DNA of 5,865 nt from Labilithrix luteola. GTDB lineage: Bacteria > Myxococcota_A > Polyangia > Polyangiales > Polyangiaceae. How positions within the stretch are numbered: position 1 is the first letter of the stretch; the number at the start of each line of letters is the position of its first letter. Positions 1 through 5,799 of this stretch are shown in pieces. Position numbers and translations under genes: made by a program. The notes under the pieces are model-generated. The model saw only the letters and a program-made list of their open reading frames with translations. It was not told where the DNA came from and made no database searches. The DNA lies in the NCBI GenBank assembly GCA_026225435.1, contig JAMFST010001325.1, positions 1 to 5,865 on the forward strand, given 5' to 3'.

Positions 1-1233
1 AGCCGCGGCGAGGACAAGCTGATGGCCCCGGCGGCGTGGAAGACCAACCCGCAGGCGGCGCGCGGCGGCTTGACCGCGGGCGTGCTCCGCGACGGTGACT
101 GGAACATCGCCCTCAAGTGGCTCGGGGACAACAAGATCCCCAACAACCCCGACGAGACCACCTACGACCCCGACGCGCTCAACTGGGTCAACGCCAGCGA
201 CTACATCGAGGCCGGTCAGAAGTACGTCAGCGGCTTCTGCACCGACATGAAGAACGTCAAGACCGGCGCCAAGGAGAAGCACTGCGTCGACAGCGTCGTG
301 ACCTGGACGCCCGGTGACGTGACCGTCGCCGAGAAGAAGGGCGGCATCATCAACATCGTGTCGACCAAGGAGTACCGCTCGCAGATGCCGGCGGTGATCA
401 TCGGCAACAAGAAGTGGATGACCGCCAACCGCGCGATCGTCGAGGGGATGCTCGCGGCGATCTTCGAGGGCTCCGACAAGGTCAAGGCGAGCGACGACGC
501 GCTCAAGCAGGCGGCCGCCGTCAGCGCGCTCGCCTACAAGGAGCAGGACACCGGCTACTGGTACAAGTACTACAAGGGCGTCACGCAGAAGGACGCCAAG
601 GGGGTCGACGTGGACCTCGGCGGCTCGACGGTCTCGAACCTCGCCGACAACCTCCAGCTCTTCGGTCTCGCCCCGGGCAGCATCAACGCCTTCGGCGCGA
701 CGTACACCGTCTTCGGCAACGTCGTGAAGTCGCAGTACCCGGCGCTGGTGCCGACCTTCTACCCGACCGAGCAGATCCTCGACACGTCGTACCTGAAGGA
801 CGTCGCCACCAAGGCGGCCGACGCGGGCGCCGCGGCGGACAACCCCTCGTTCAGCGCCGGGCAGAAGGTGAGCAACGTCGTCAGCCGTCGCTCGTGGGAC
901 ATCCCCTTCGAGAGCGGCAACGCCAACTTCACCCCGGCCGCCAGCAAGGACCTGCAGAACCTGCTGAACGACCTGGTCGTCGCCAGCGGCACCATCGTGG
1001 AGGTGCACGGCCACACCGACAACACCGGCACGCCGGAGGCCAACATGGCGCTCAGCGAGTCGCGCGCCTTCGCGGTGAAGACCTGGCTGGAGAAGCAGGC
1101 GCCGTCCAGCTTCCCCGAGGGGCGCATCCGCGTCATCGCGCACGGCCAGCAGGAGCCGATCGCGCCGAACAGCTCGCCCGACGGCAAGGCGAAGAACCGC
1201 CGCGTCGTGATCGTGCTCGGCACCTCCACCTGA
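1..1233 (+). CDS. ABC transporter substrate-binding protein fused to a C-terminal OmpA-like domain (5' end outside window)
   Basis: The frame is open from base 1, so the gene starts upstream; the ATG at 22 is internal. 410 residues are visible (numbered from base 1). Residues 1 to about 270 resemble the second lobe of type 2 periplasmic binding proteins of the SsuA/TauA/NMT1 type: a 'VVTWTPGD' stretch near 98, a 'VSTKEY' strand near 120-125, then a helix 'NRAIVEGMLAAIFEG' near 143-157. Residues about 299-407 form an OmpA-like domain: 'HGHTDNTG' with Asp340, 'NMALSESRA' with Arg355, and 'NRRVVIVL' at 399. The Asp-Arg spacing of 15 equals that of the diaminopimelate-binding pair of Acinetobacter OmpA (Asp271/Arg286). 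Expected role: capture a small solute in the periplasm while held to peptidoglycan, and deliver it to the permease encoded 3 bases downstream. Cys80 and Cys95 could form a disulfide. The substrate is unknown, and the signal peptide is not in view. Confidence 0.88.
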   Translation, partial: SRGEDKLMAPAAWKTNPQAARGGLTAGVLRDGDWNIALKWLGDNKIPNNPDETTYDPDALNWVNASDYIEAGQKYVSGFCTDMKNVKTGAKEKHCVDSVVTWTPGDVTVAEKKGGIINIVSTKEYRSQMPAVIIGNKKWMTANRAIVEGMLAAIFEGSDKVKASDDALKQAAAVSALAYKEQDTGYWYKYYKGVTQKDAKGVDVDLGGSTVSNLADNLQLFGLAPGSINAFGATYTVFGNVVKSQYPALVPTFYPTEQILDTSYLKDVATKAADAGAAADNPSFSAGQKVSNVVSRRSWDIPFESGNANFTPAASKDLQNLLNDLVVASGTIVEVHGHTDNTGTPEANMALSESRAFAVKTWLEKQAPSSFPEGRIRVIAHGQQEPIAPNSSPDGKAKNRRVVIVLGTST

Positions 1234-1236
1234 TTC

Positions 1237-2055
1237 GTGGCCACCAAGCTCGCCCGACGGCGTAGCAAAGCTGCTGCGTTCGGAGTCTTCAATCCGAACC
1301 ACGTCGTCGGCGGGCGTGTCGCCGGGTTGATCGTCGCCTTCTGGACGGCGATCGCCCTGCTCCTGTGGATAGCGTCGCCGTGGAAGACGCTCCCCACGCC
1401 GCCCGAGGTGATCCACGCGCTTCATGATCTCTGGTGGAACGACGGCCTCGGGCCGGAGCTCTTCACCACCCTGAAGCTGATCTTCCACGCGACGCTCATC
1501 ACCACCGTGCTGGCGCTCGGCCTCGCCTACCTCACGGTGGTCCCGGCGATGCGCCCGCTGGTGCAGGCGGCGTCGAAGCTGCGCTTCCTCGGCATCACCG
1601 GCCTGGTCTTCCCGCTCACGTTGCTGACCGGCGGCGGCTACGCGCTCAAGGTGGCGCTGCTCACCTTCGGCATGGCGAGCTTCTTCGTCACCTCGATGGC
1701 CGAGACGGTCCTCGAGATCCCGCGCTCGGAGTTCGATCACATGCGCGTGCTCGGCGCGAGCGAGCTGCTCATCGTCTGGGAGGTGGTCGTCCGCGGCACC
1801 CTCGACCGCGCCCTCGAGGTGCTCCGCCAGAACGTCGCCATCGGCTGGTCGATGATCACCATGGTCGAAGGCATCTCCCGCGCGGAGGGCGGCATCGGCG
1901 CGCTCATCCTCAACGAGAACAAGCACTTTCGCCTGGAAGACGTCTACGCGCTCCTGCTCGTGATCTTGCTCGTCGGCCTCGGCATCGACGCGCTCGTCGG
2001 GCTCCTGCGCGCGGTCCTCTGCCCGCACGCGCGGCTCGGAAAGGTGCGCCGATGA
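1237..2055 (+). CDS. ABC transporter permease, SsuC/TauC-like (BPD_transp_1 type)
   Basis: This 272-residue inner-membrane subunit would form the translocation path of the importer. The basic N-terminus (KLARRRSK) precedes the first membrane helix at about 28-46. Further hydrophobic helices lie near 75-101, 117-131, 135-155, 199-210 and 236-260. The coupling (EAA-like) loop that docks on the ATPase is visible at about 163-190, with Glu165 and Gly173 in 'EFDHMRVLGAS'. The C-terminal 'GGIGALILNENKHF' followed by a last helix and 'LLRAV' matches the ending usual in sulfonate/taurine/nitrate permeases. The GTG start at 1237 lies 3 bases after the upstream stop and has no clear Shine-Dalgarno site, so translational coupling is likely. 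The next in-frame ATG would remove two helices. The stop overlaps the ATPase start. The family is clear; the substrate is not. Confidence 0.9.
   Translation: MATKLARRRSKAAAFGVFNPNHVVGGRVAGLIVAFWTAIALLLWIASPWKTLPTPPEVIHALHDLWWNDGLGPELFTTLKLIFHATLITTVLALGLAYLTVVPAMRPLVQAASKLRFLGITGLVFPLTLLTGGGYALKVALLTFGMASFFVTSMAETVLEIPRSEFDHMRVLGASELLIVWEVVVRGTLDRALEVLRQNVAIGWSMITMVEGISRAEGGIGALILNENKHFRLEDVYALLLVILLVGLGIDALVGLLRAVLCPHARLGKVRR
2038..2044 (+). promoter_or_regulatory. Ribosome binding site for the ABC ATPase gene
   Basis: GGAAAGG, inside the last permease codons, lies 7 bases before the ATG at 2052. It is the only convincing Shine-Dalgarno-like sequence in the operon. It helps fix the ATPase start at 2052, although the frame is open far upstream. 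Confidence 0.55.
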
Positions 2056-2870
2056 TCCCCGGAGCCAGCGTCGGCGAGGTCGTCCTCGACGTGAAGGAGG
2101 TCGGGCTCACCCTCGAGGAGCACCTGATCCTCGACGGCGTCACCTTCCAGGTGAAAGACCGCATCCGCGAGGGGATCACGACCGGGCAGGTCGTCGCCCT
2201 GCTCGGTCCGTCCGGCGTGGGCAAGACGCGTCTCCTGCGCATCATCGCCGGCCTCGACGCGCCCGACAGCGGCACCGTGCGCGGCCTGCAGGGTGAGGAG
2301 CTCCCCGCCGGCACCGTCGGCGTCGTCTTCCAAGATTACCCGCTCCTGCGTCACCGCACCGTCGAGTCGAACCTGCTCCTCGCCGGCAGCATCGGCGGCC
2401 TCTCCGCCGCCAGGAGCGAGGCTCGCACGCAGGAGCTGCTCAAGACCTTCGGCATGGAGGACCGCGCCGGGTTCTACCCGGGGCAGCTGTCCGGCGGGCA
2501 GAAGCAGCGCGTCGCCATCGCCCAGCAGCTCGTCGTCCCCCGCCGCTTTCTGCTGCTGGACGAGCCCTTCAGCGGCCTCGACCCCGCCGCGCTCGAGGAC
2601 GTCTCCAAGCTGATCTGCGAGGTCGCCAACCTCGACGAGTTCAACACCGTCATGATCGTCACCCACGACATCCGCGCGGCGATGGCGGTCAGCGACACCT
2701 TGTACATGCTCGGCCGCGCCAGCAAGAACGGCAAGCACGTCCCCGGCGCCAAGATCGTCGGCGAGTACGATCTGGTGGACCGCGGCCTCGCCTGGCAAAA
2801 GGGGATCATGGAGCGCCCGGACTTCGTCGCCCTGGAGCACGAGCTGCGAGGGTTGTTCCGGACGCTGTGA
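2052..2870 (+). CDS. ABC transporter ATP-binding protein, SsuB/TauB-like
   Basis: This 272-residue cytoplasmic ATPase would power the importer made with the preceding permease and binding protein. All catalytic motifs are present: Walker A GPSGVGKT (52-59), Q-loop Gln94 in 'VFQDYPLL', signature LSGGQKQR (146-153), Walker B 'FLLLDEP' with Asp170 and Glu171, D-loop 'SGLDP' (174-178), and H-loop His205 in 'VTHD'. The start ATG overlaps the permease stop (ATGA) behind a good ribosome site. The frame runs open further upstream, but that part is antisense-like shadow of the permease and is excluded. Oddities: about 7-8 extra residues (KDRIREGITT region, 35-44) lie between the first beta strand and the Walker A strand, and Walker A ends GKTR where importers usually have GKST. 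The C-terminal tail after about 225 is longer than the minimal domain. The protein should be active as far as motifs show. Confidence 0.93.
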   Translation: MIPGASVGEVVLDVKEVGLTLEEHLILDGVTFQVKDRIREGITTGQVVALLGPSGVGKTRLLRIIAGLDAPDSGTVRGLQGEELPAGTVGVVFQDYPLLRHRTVESNLLLAGSIGGLSAARSEARTQELLKTFGMEDRAGFYPGQLSGGQKQRVAIAQQLVVPRRFLLLDEPFSGLDPAALEDVSKLICEVANLDEFNTVMIVTHDIRAAMAVSDTLYMLGRASKNGKHVPGAKIVGEYDLVDRGLAWQKGIMERPDFVALEHELRGLFRTL

Positions 2871-2874
2871 CGGC

Positions 2875-3201
2875 GTGCGCCTCCTCCTCGATCTGCTGAT
2901 CCTGGCGCTCGCCGCGACGTTCGAGGTCGGCGGTGACGCCATGATCCGCTCCGGGCTACGCGGCCGCGGGTTGCTGTTCGTCGCCCTCGGAGTCGCCGTC
3001 GTCGGTGTCTACGGTCTCATCGTCAACCTGGTTCCGGTCGACTTCTCCAAGTTGATCGGCGTCTACGTGGCCGTCTTCGCCATCGTCGGCGTGCTCTTCG
3101 GCAAGCTCGTCTTCCACGAGGCGGTGCCTCCGTCGACCTGGCTCGGCGTGGCCGTCATCGTCGCCGGCGCGGCCATCGTGCAGATGGGGATCCAGCGCTG
3201 A
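2875..3201 (+). CDS. Four-helix membrane protein resembling the small multidrug resistance (SMR/EmrE-like) fold
   Basis: The 108-residue product is almost wholly hydrophobic with four predicted helices (about 3-22, 32-52, 58-79, 88-105), the length and layout of SMR transporters. Glu17 in 'AATFEVGGDA' sits in helix 1 where EmrE carries its essential proton- and drug-binding Glu14 ('FEV.G' context). The last third, 'FHEAVPPSTWLGVAVIVAG', resembles the loop and helix 4 of SMR/DMT proteins. The other SMR landmarks are weak, so it may belong to a related uncharacterised DMT branch or a YnfA-like family. The GTG start at 2875, 4 bases after the ATPase stop, is chosen because the next in-frame start (ATG at 2941) would delete helix 1. 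No clear ribosome site is seen, so coupling to the ABC genes is likely. Whether it works with the importer, for example as an exporter or accessory subunit, is not shown. Confidence 0.72.
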   Translation: MRLLLDLLILALAATFEVGGDAMIRSGLRGRGLLFVALGVAVVGVYGLIVNLVPVDFSKLIGVYVAVFAIVGVLFGKLVFHEAVPPSTWLGVAVIVAGAAIVQMGIQR

Positions 3202-3226
3202 GCCGAGAAGCGTTAGATCTCGAGAG

Positions 3227-3505
3227 ATGGATGACATCCGCAAGGGCCGCTGCCCGCTCTGCCGCCACCCCGAGGTCATCGCCAGCCAGCCCGTCGACGA
3301 GGTCGGCGGCGCCTCCGCCCCGATGGCGCTGCAGAAGGACCGCAGCCGCTTCACCGGCCTCCCCAAGGCGGTCCACGGCGCGCTCGTCACGTACACCTGC
3401 CGCTCCTGCGGCTACACCCAGTGGTTCGCCTCGCAACCCGCCGAGGTGCCCATCGGCGCCGAGCACGGGACACGGCTCATCGTCGCCGACGGCGACGATG
3501 GCTGA
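3227..3505 (+). CDS. Small zinc-ribbon protein of unknown function
   Basis: This 92-residue protein has two cysteine knuckles: 'CPLC' (Cys9, Cys12) near the N-terminus and 'CRSCGYTQWF' (Cys58, Cys61), the usual pattern of a structural zinc ribbon. The 45 residues between the knuckles include 'DRSRFTGLPKAVHGALVTYTC', shown here in part only as the strand leading to the second knuckle. No catalytic motif is visible. Proteins of this shape are often nucleic-acid or protein binding, but no specific role can be assigned. The gene starts 25 bases after the membrane protein and is probably the last gene of the operon. A small inverted repeat overlaps its start codon, and the last codons form a strong hairpin. 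The ribosome site is weak. The cysteine pairs make it very likely to be a real gene. Confidence 0.78.
   Translation: MDDIRKGRCPLCRHPEVIASQPVDEVGGASAPMALQKDRSRFTGLPKAVHGALVTYTCRSCGYTQWFASQPAEVPIGAEHGTRLIVADGDDG
3478..3500. terminator. Perfect 10-bp inverted repeat between convergent genes, candidate bidirectional terminator
   Basis: The arms CATCGTCGCC (3478-3487) and GGCGACGATG (3491-3500) are exact reverse complements around a 3-base loop. They overlap the final codons of the zinc-ribbon gene (stop 3503-3505) and lie 14 bases from the end of the convergent minus-strand gene (3514). There is no T-tract on either side, so it is not a classical intrinsic terminator. In high-GC genomes such hairpins at convergent ends often serve this purpose. 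Confidence 0.4.
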
Positions 3506-3513
3506 CGCGCGCG

Positions 3514-4377
3514 CTAGTGCCTCGTCCGCTGCTCCTGCTGCTGCCGAGCGTCCTGCTCCTCGAGCTCCTGGAACGCGTACGCATCCGTCGACTCGTCGTC
3601 CTGCGCCTCGCGGATCGCGTCGACACCGATGCGCAGCTCGTCCAGCCGCACGCCCAGCTCACCCGGGTTCGCCGTGACGATGTCGTCGCCGAGCAGGCGG
3701 AAGGTCTGCTCCATGAGGTCCATCTGCCCGCGCGAGGTCTGGTGGGTCGCCTGCAGCTCCTCCCAGCGCTGGCGGCGCTTCTTCAGCACGTCGAGGTTCT
3801 TCTCCGCCACCGCGCGGCGCGGATCGCTCGTGGGGAAGGACTGCACCTGGTGCTCGTAGAGCGACCAGCTGCGCTGGAGCGCCGCGAAGTCGAAGCTCTG
3901 GAGGTGCTTCTCGCAGCGTGACGAGAGGAGCGCCAGGCCGAGGAAATCGTCGAGCAGCGCCTCGAGCTTGGCCAGCTCGTTCTCCATCAGCTCGGTGGTG
4001 AGCGACGGGTTGTCGTTCGCCAGCTGCTCGATGCGCTGCCGTTGCACGGCCAGGCTGGCGAAGCGCTCGCGCTCCTCCGGCGCCAGCTCGGCGAGCTTGG
4101 CGTTGCGCGCGTCCTCGAGCACGAACTTCTGCTTACGCTTCCACATCTCGTCGAACACGGTCGCGCGGAGCAGCTTCGAGTCGGGCGCGAAGAGCATCCA
4201 CATCAGCTCCAGCGCGGCGCCGATGATGGCCATCCAGTAGTGCCCGGTGGCGGCCGAGGTGATCGCCACGGCCAGGAGCAGCGTCAGGTTGTACGGATTG
4301 AGGAAGGCGTAGCGCGCGTACGGGGGTTCCTCCTCGCGACGCGGTTTACGCTTCGGCGTTTGAGCCACGGGCGACAT
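3514..4377 (-). CDS. Membrane-anchored coiled-coil protein of unknown function
   Basis: The family is not recognised. The 287-residue product begins with a basic, charged segment (KRKPRREEE, 9-17), then two membrane helices at about 30-44 and 46-64 separated by a very short turn. This predicts a hairpin with both ends in the cytoplasm. The rest (65-287) is hydrophilic and almost entirely helical, rich in Glu, Arg, Leu and Gln, with coiled-coil-like stretches such as 'EERERFASLAVQRQRIEQLA' and a highly charged tail ending in repeated Gln/Glu/Arg. A single Cys occurs in 'LSSRCEKHL'. The ATG at 4377 is chosen because the membrane hairpin starts soon after it. The frame stays open to 4863, but that extension is antisense to the divergent gene and has no protein-like features. 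No ribosome site is seen. The helical body suggests self-association or partner binding at the membrane. Confidence 0.78.
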   Translation of the reverse strand: MSPVAQTPKRKPRREEEPPYARYAFLNPYNLTLLLAVAITSAATGHYWMAIIGAALELMWMLFAPDSKLLRATVFDEMWKRKQKFVLEDARNAKLAELAPEERERFASLAVQRQRIEQLANDNPSLTTELMENELAKLEALLDDFLGLALLSSRCEKHLQSFDFAALQRSWSLYEHQVQSFPTSDPRRAVAEKNLDVLKKRRQRWEELQATHQTSRGQMDLMEQTFRLLGDDIVTANPGELGVRLDELRIGVDAIREAQDDESTDAYAFQELEEQDARQQQEQRTRH

Positions 4378-4395
4378 CGTATAGCTTCGTACGCC
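4378..4395. promoter_or_regulatory. 18-base divergent intergenic region with AT-rich, promoter-like core
   Basis: CGTATAGCTTCGTACGCC is all that separates the two divergent start codons. TATAGC (4380-4385) resembles a -10 box for the + strand gene, with TTGAGC (4360-4365) upstream at a short 14-base spacing. A CGTA...TACG inverted repeat spans 4378-4393. With no Shine-Dalgarno sites in view, transcripts would be leaderless or nearly so. The promoter call is weak. Confidence 0.28.
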
Positions 4396-5091
4396 GTGCC
4401 GACGAAGAAGAAGCTGGGGGACACGGTTCTCGGGTGGTTCGTCGTCCGCGAGGAGGACGAGGACGGTGGGGCGGAGTCCACGCCCGACGTCGAGCACGAG
4501 GAGGTCGCCCAGGCGGTGGCCGTCCCGCGCCGGCGCACCGCGCCTCCTCCCCCGCCGGCCACCGCGCCGGCCTCGATTCGCCTGCCCGGCGACGTCCCCA
4601 ACATGACGGCCGGCGCCAAGCCGACCGCCGGCACCTTCACCGAGGTGTTCCGCGCCGCGCACATCTCCGACCAGGAGCAAGAGCGGGTGGCCAAGGCGAC
4701 GGCTCTGCTCCAGTCCCTGCCGGCGTCCGCCTCGCACGAGGTGAAGAAGCAGGTCGTCGAGGCGTCCCTCATCGCCTTCGGCATCCCCATCGATCAGATC
4801 ATCGAGGGGGGCGCGCAGGAGATCCAGGCGCTCGAGGCGTACATCCAGCACGGCGAGCGCCACACCCAGGAGGTCCTCGGCGACGCCAAGCGGCGCATCG
4901 AGAAGCTCACCGGGGAGATCAACGAGATCCGCAAGCTGATGGAGCTCCAGGTGACGACGCAGCAGGAGCTGATCGCCGCGTCGAACCAGGAGAAGCTGAA
5001 GGTCCAGCAGGTGCTGGAGTTCTTCGGCCAGGAAGCCGTCGCCCGCGTGGTGCAGGCGTCCCCGAAGCTGGTCGAGCCCAAGGGCGACTAG
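4396..5091 (+). CDS. Coiled-coil protein with a charged and proline-rich N-terminal linker, unknown function
   Basis: The family is not recognised. The 231-residue product has no signal peptide and no membrane helix. Residues 1-17 are basic then hydrophobic (KKKLGDTVLGWFVV). About 18-79 is low complexity and probably disordered: an acidic part (REEDEDGG) and a proline run (APPPPPATAPA, 49-59). Residues 80-150 are predicted helical with the pattern 'SDQEQERVAKATALLQSLP', and 150-210 form a probable coiled coil with Ile/Leu heptads (RRIEKLTGEINEIRKLMEL). The GTG at 4396 is chosen because it lies just outside the divergent gene. The frame is open back to 4042, but that part is antisense shadow. 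The start lies 18 bases from the start of the divergent membrane coiled-coil gene, suggesting co-regulation and possibly interaction of the two helical proteins. The stop lies 4 bases from the stop of the convergent SDR remnant. Confidence 0.78.
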   Translation: MPTKKKLGDTVLGWFVVREEDEDGGAESTPDVEHEEVAQAVAVPRRRTAPPPPPATAPASIRLPGDVPNMTAGAKPTAGTFTEVFRAAHISDQEQERVAKATALLQSLPASASHEVKKQVVEASLIAFGIPIDQIIEGGAQEIQALEAYIQHGERHTQEVLGDAKRRIEKLTGEINEIRKLMELQVTTQQELIAASNQEKLKVQQVLEFFGQEAVARVVQASPKLVEPKGD

Positions 5092-5095
5092 CCAG

Positions 5096-5799
5096 CTAGT
5101 TGTGCCGCTCGTTCCCCGTGATCTCCGCGCGCCGGTTCAGCGCGAGGAGCGGGCCGCGGGTGAGCGGCGACTCGGACTCCGCGCCGGTCTTGCTAGCGCG
5201 AGAGCCGTTCGCCGGCGGTGCCGGCAGCAGGCGCGCCGTCAGCGCCATCGCTTGCGCCATCAGGTCCGGCATGAGCGCGTCGAGCGTGGCCAGCACCTTC
5301 GCCGGGAAGCCGAGCACCACGCGCCCCTCGCCTCGGCGACACGCGAGCACGATGCGCTCGGCGGCGCGCGGCGCCGACCACGTCAGCAGCGGGCAGACGG
5401 TGGTGACGACCACGTCGTCCTTGGCGAGCTCGCTGCGCAGCCCCTGCGACACACCGACGAGCGCGAACTTGCTCGCCGAGTAGGACAGCAGGTGCGGCAC
5501 GGCGACGAGACCGCCGATGGACGCGACGTTGACGATGCGCCCGCCGCCGTCGTCACGCATGCGCGGCGCCGCCTCGAGCATCAGCGCCAGCGGACCCGCG
5601 CGGCGATCATCACCTCGGCGCCTTGGCGGGCGAAGGAGCGCGCCACCTCGAGCCCAAGTCCGCGCGACCCGCCGGTGACCAGCACGGTGCGTCCGTGAAA
5701 GCTACGCAGCGGGTGGCTCGTCGCCAGCAAGCGACGGATCGCCGCGAGCGAAGCAACCGCCCCCACCCCCCCCGCCACCGTCAGCGAACGCGCGAGCAA
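5096..5799 (-). pseudogene. Broken short-chain dehydrogenase/reductase (SDR), frameshifted with two internal deletions
   Basis: SDRs are NAD(P)-dependent oxidoreductases with a Rossmann fold. The N-terminal piece (5799 down to 5581) begins with a hydrophobic segment and has the cofactor motif TGGSRGLG then 'AEVMIAAR', and stops after four aberrant residues. The C-terminal piece, in another frame from about 5596, reads 'GPLALMLEAAPRM', then 'GRIVNVASIGG' with the catalytic Ser and 'YSASK' with Tyr and Lys, 13 residues on as usual. Between AAR and GPL the expected 75-80 residues, including NNAG, are absent. A second gap follows 'TTVCP' (5390): the usual 'PG..T' loop and about 30-40 residues are missing before 'LLTWSAPRAAERIV'. 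The start used is TTG at 5799; GTG at 5778 is an alternative, and the frame is open to the window edge. If the sequence is correct, no active enzyme can be made. Confidence 0.75.

Noticed and set aside
414..1265. 283-codon + strand open frame inside the binding protein gene
   Set aside because: It is a frame shadow rich in Arg, Gly and Gln; the overlapping frame encodes the recognisable binding-protein and OmpA domains.
1434..2051. Upstream in-frame extension of the ATPase gene over the permease gene
   Set aside because: The translation is Arg/Pro/Ala/His-rich noise overlapping a clear permease; the ATG at 2052 has a ribosome site and the expected domain start.
1944..2942. 332-codon open frame on the minus strand opposite the ATPase
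   Set aside because: It is the antisense shadow of a high-GC gene; its translation is low-complexity Gly/Glu/Asp/Ala/Arg with no motif, while the + strand has all ABC ATPase motifs.
3421..3921. 166-codon + strand open frame
   Set aside because: It runs from the zinc-ribbon gene into the antisense of the next gene, is Arg/Leu-rich, and shows no domain.
4042..4395. Upstream extension of the + strand coiled-coil gene
   Set aside because: It is antisense to the membrane coiled-coil gene; the GTG at 4396 is the first start outside that gene.
4378..4863. N-terminal extension of the minus-strand coiled-coil gene
   Set aside because: It is wholly antisense to the divergent coiled-coil gene and reads as Gly/Arg/Asp-rich shadow; the membrane hairpin fits a start at 4377.
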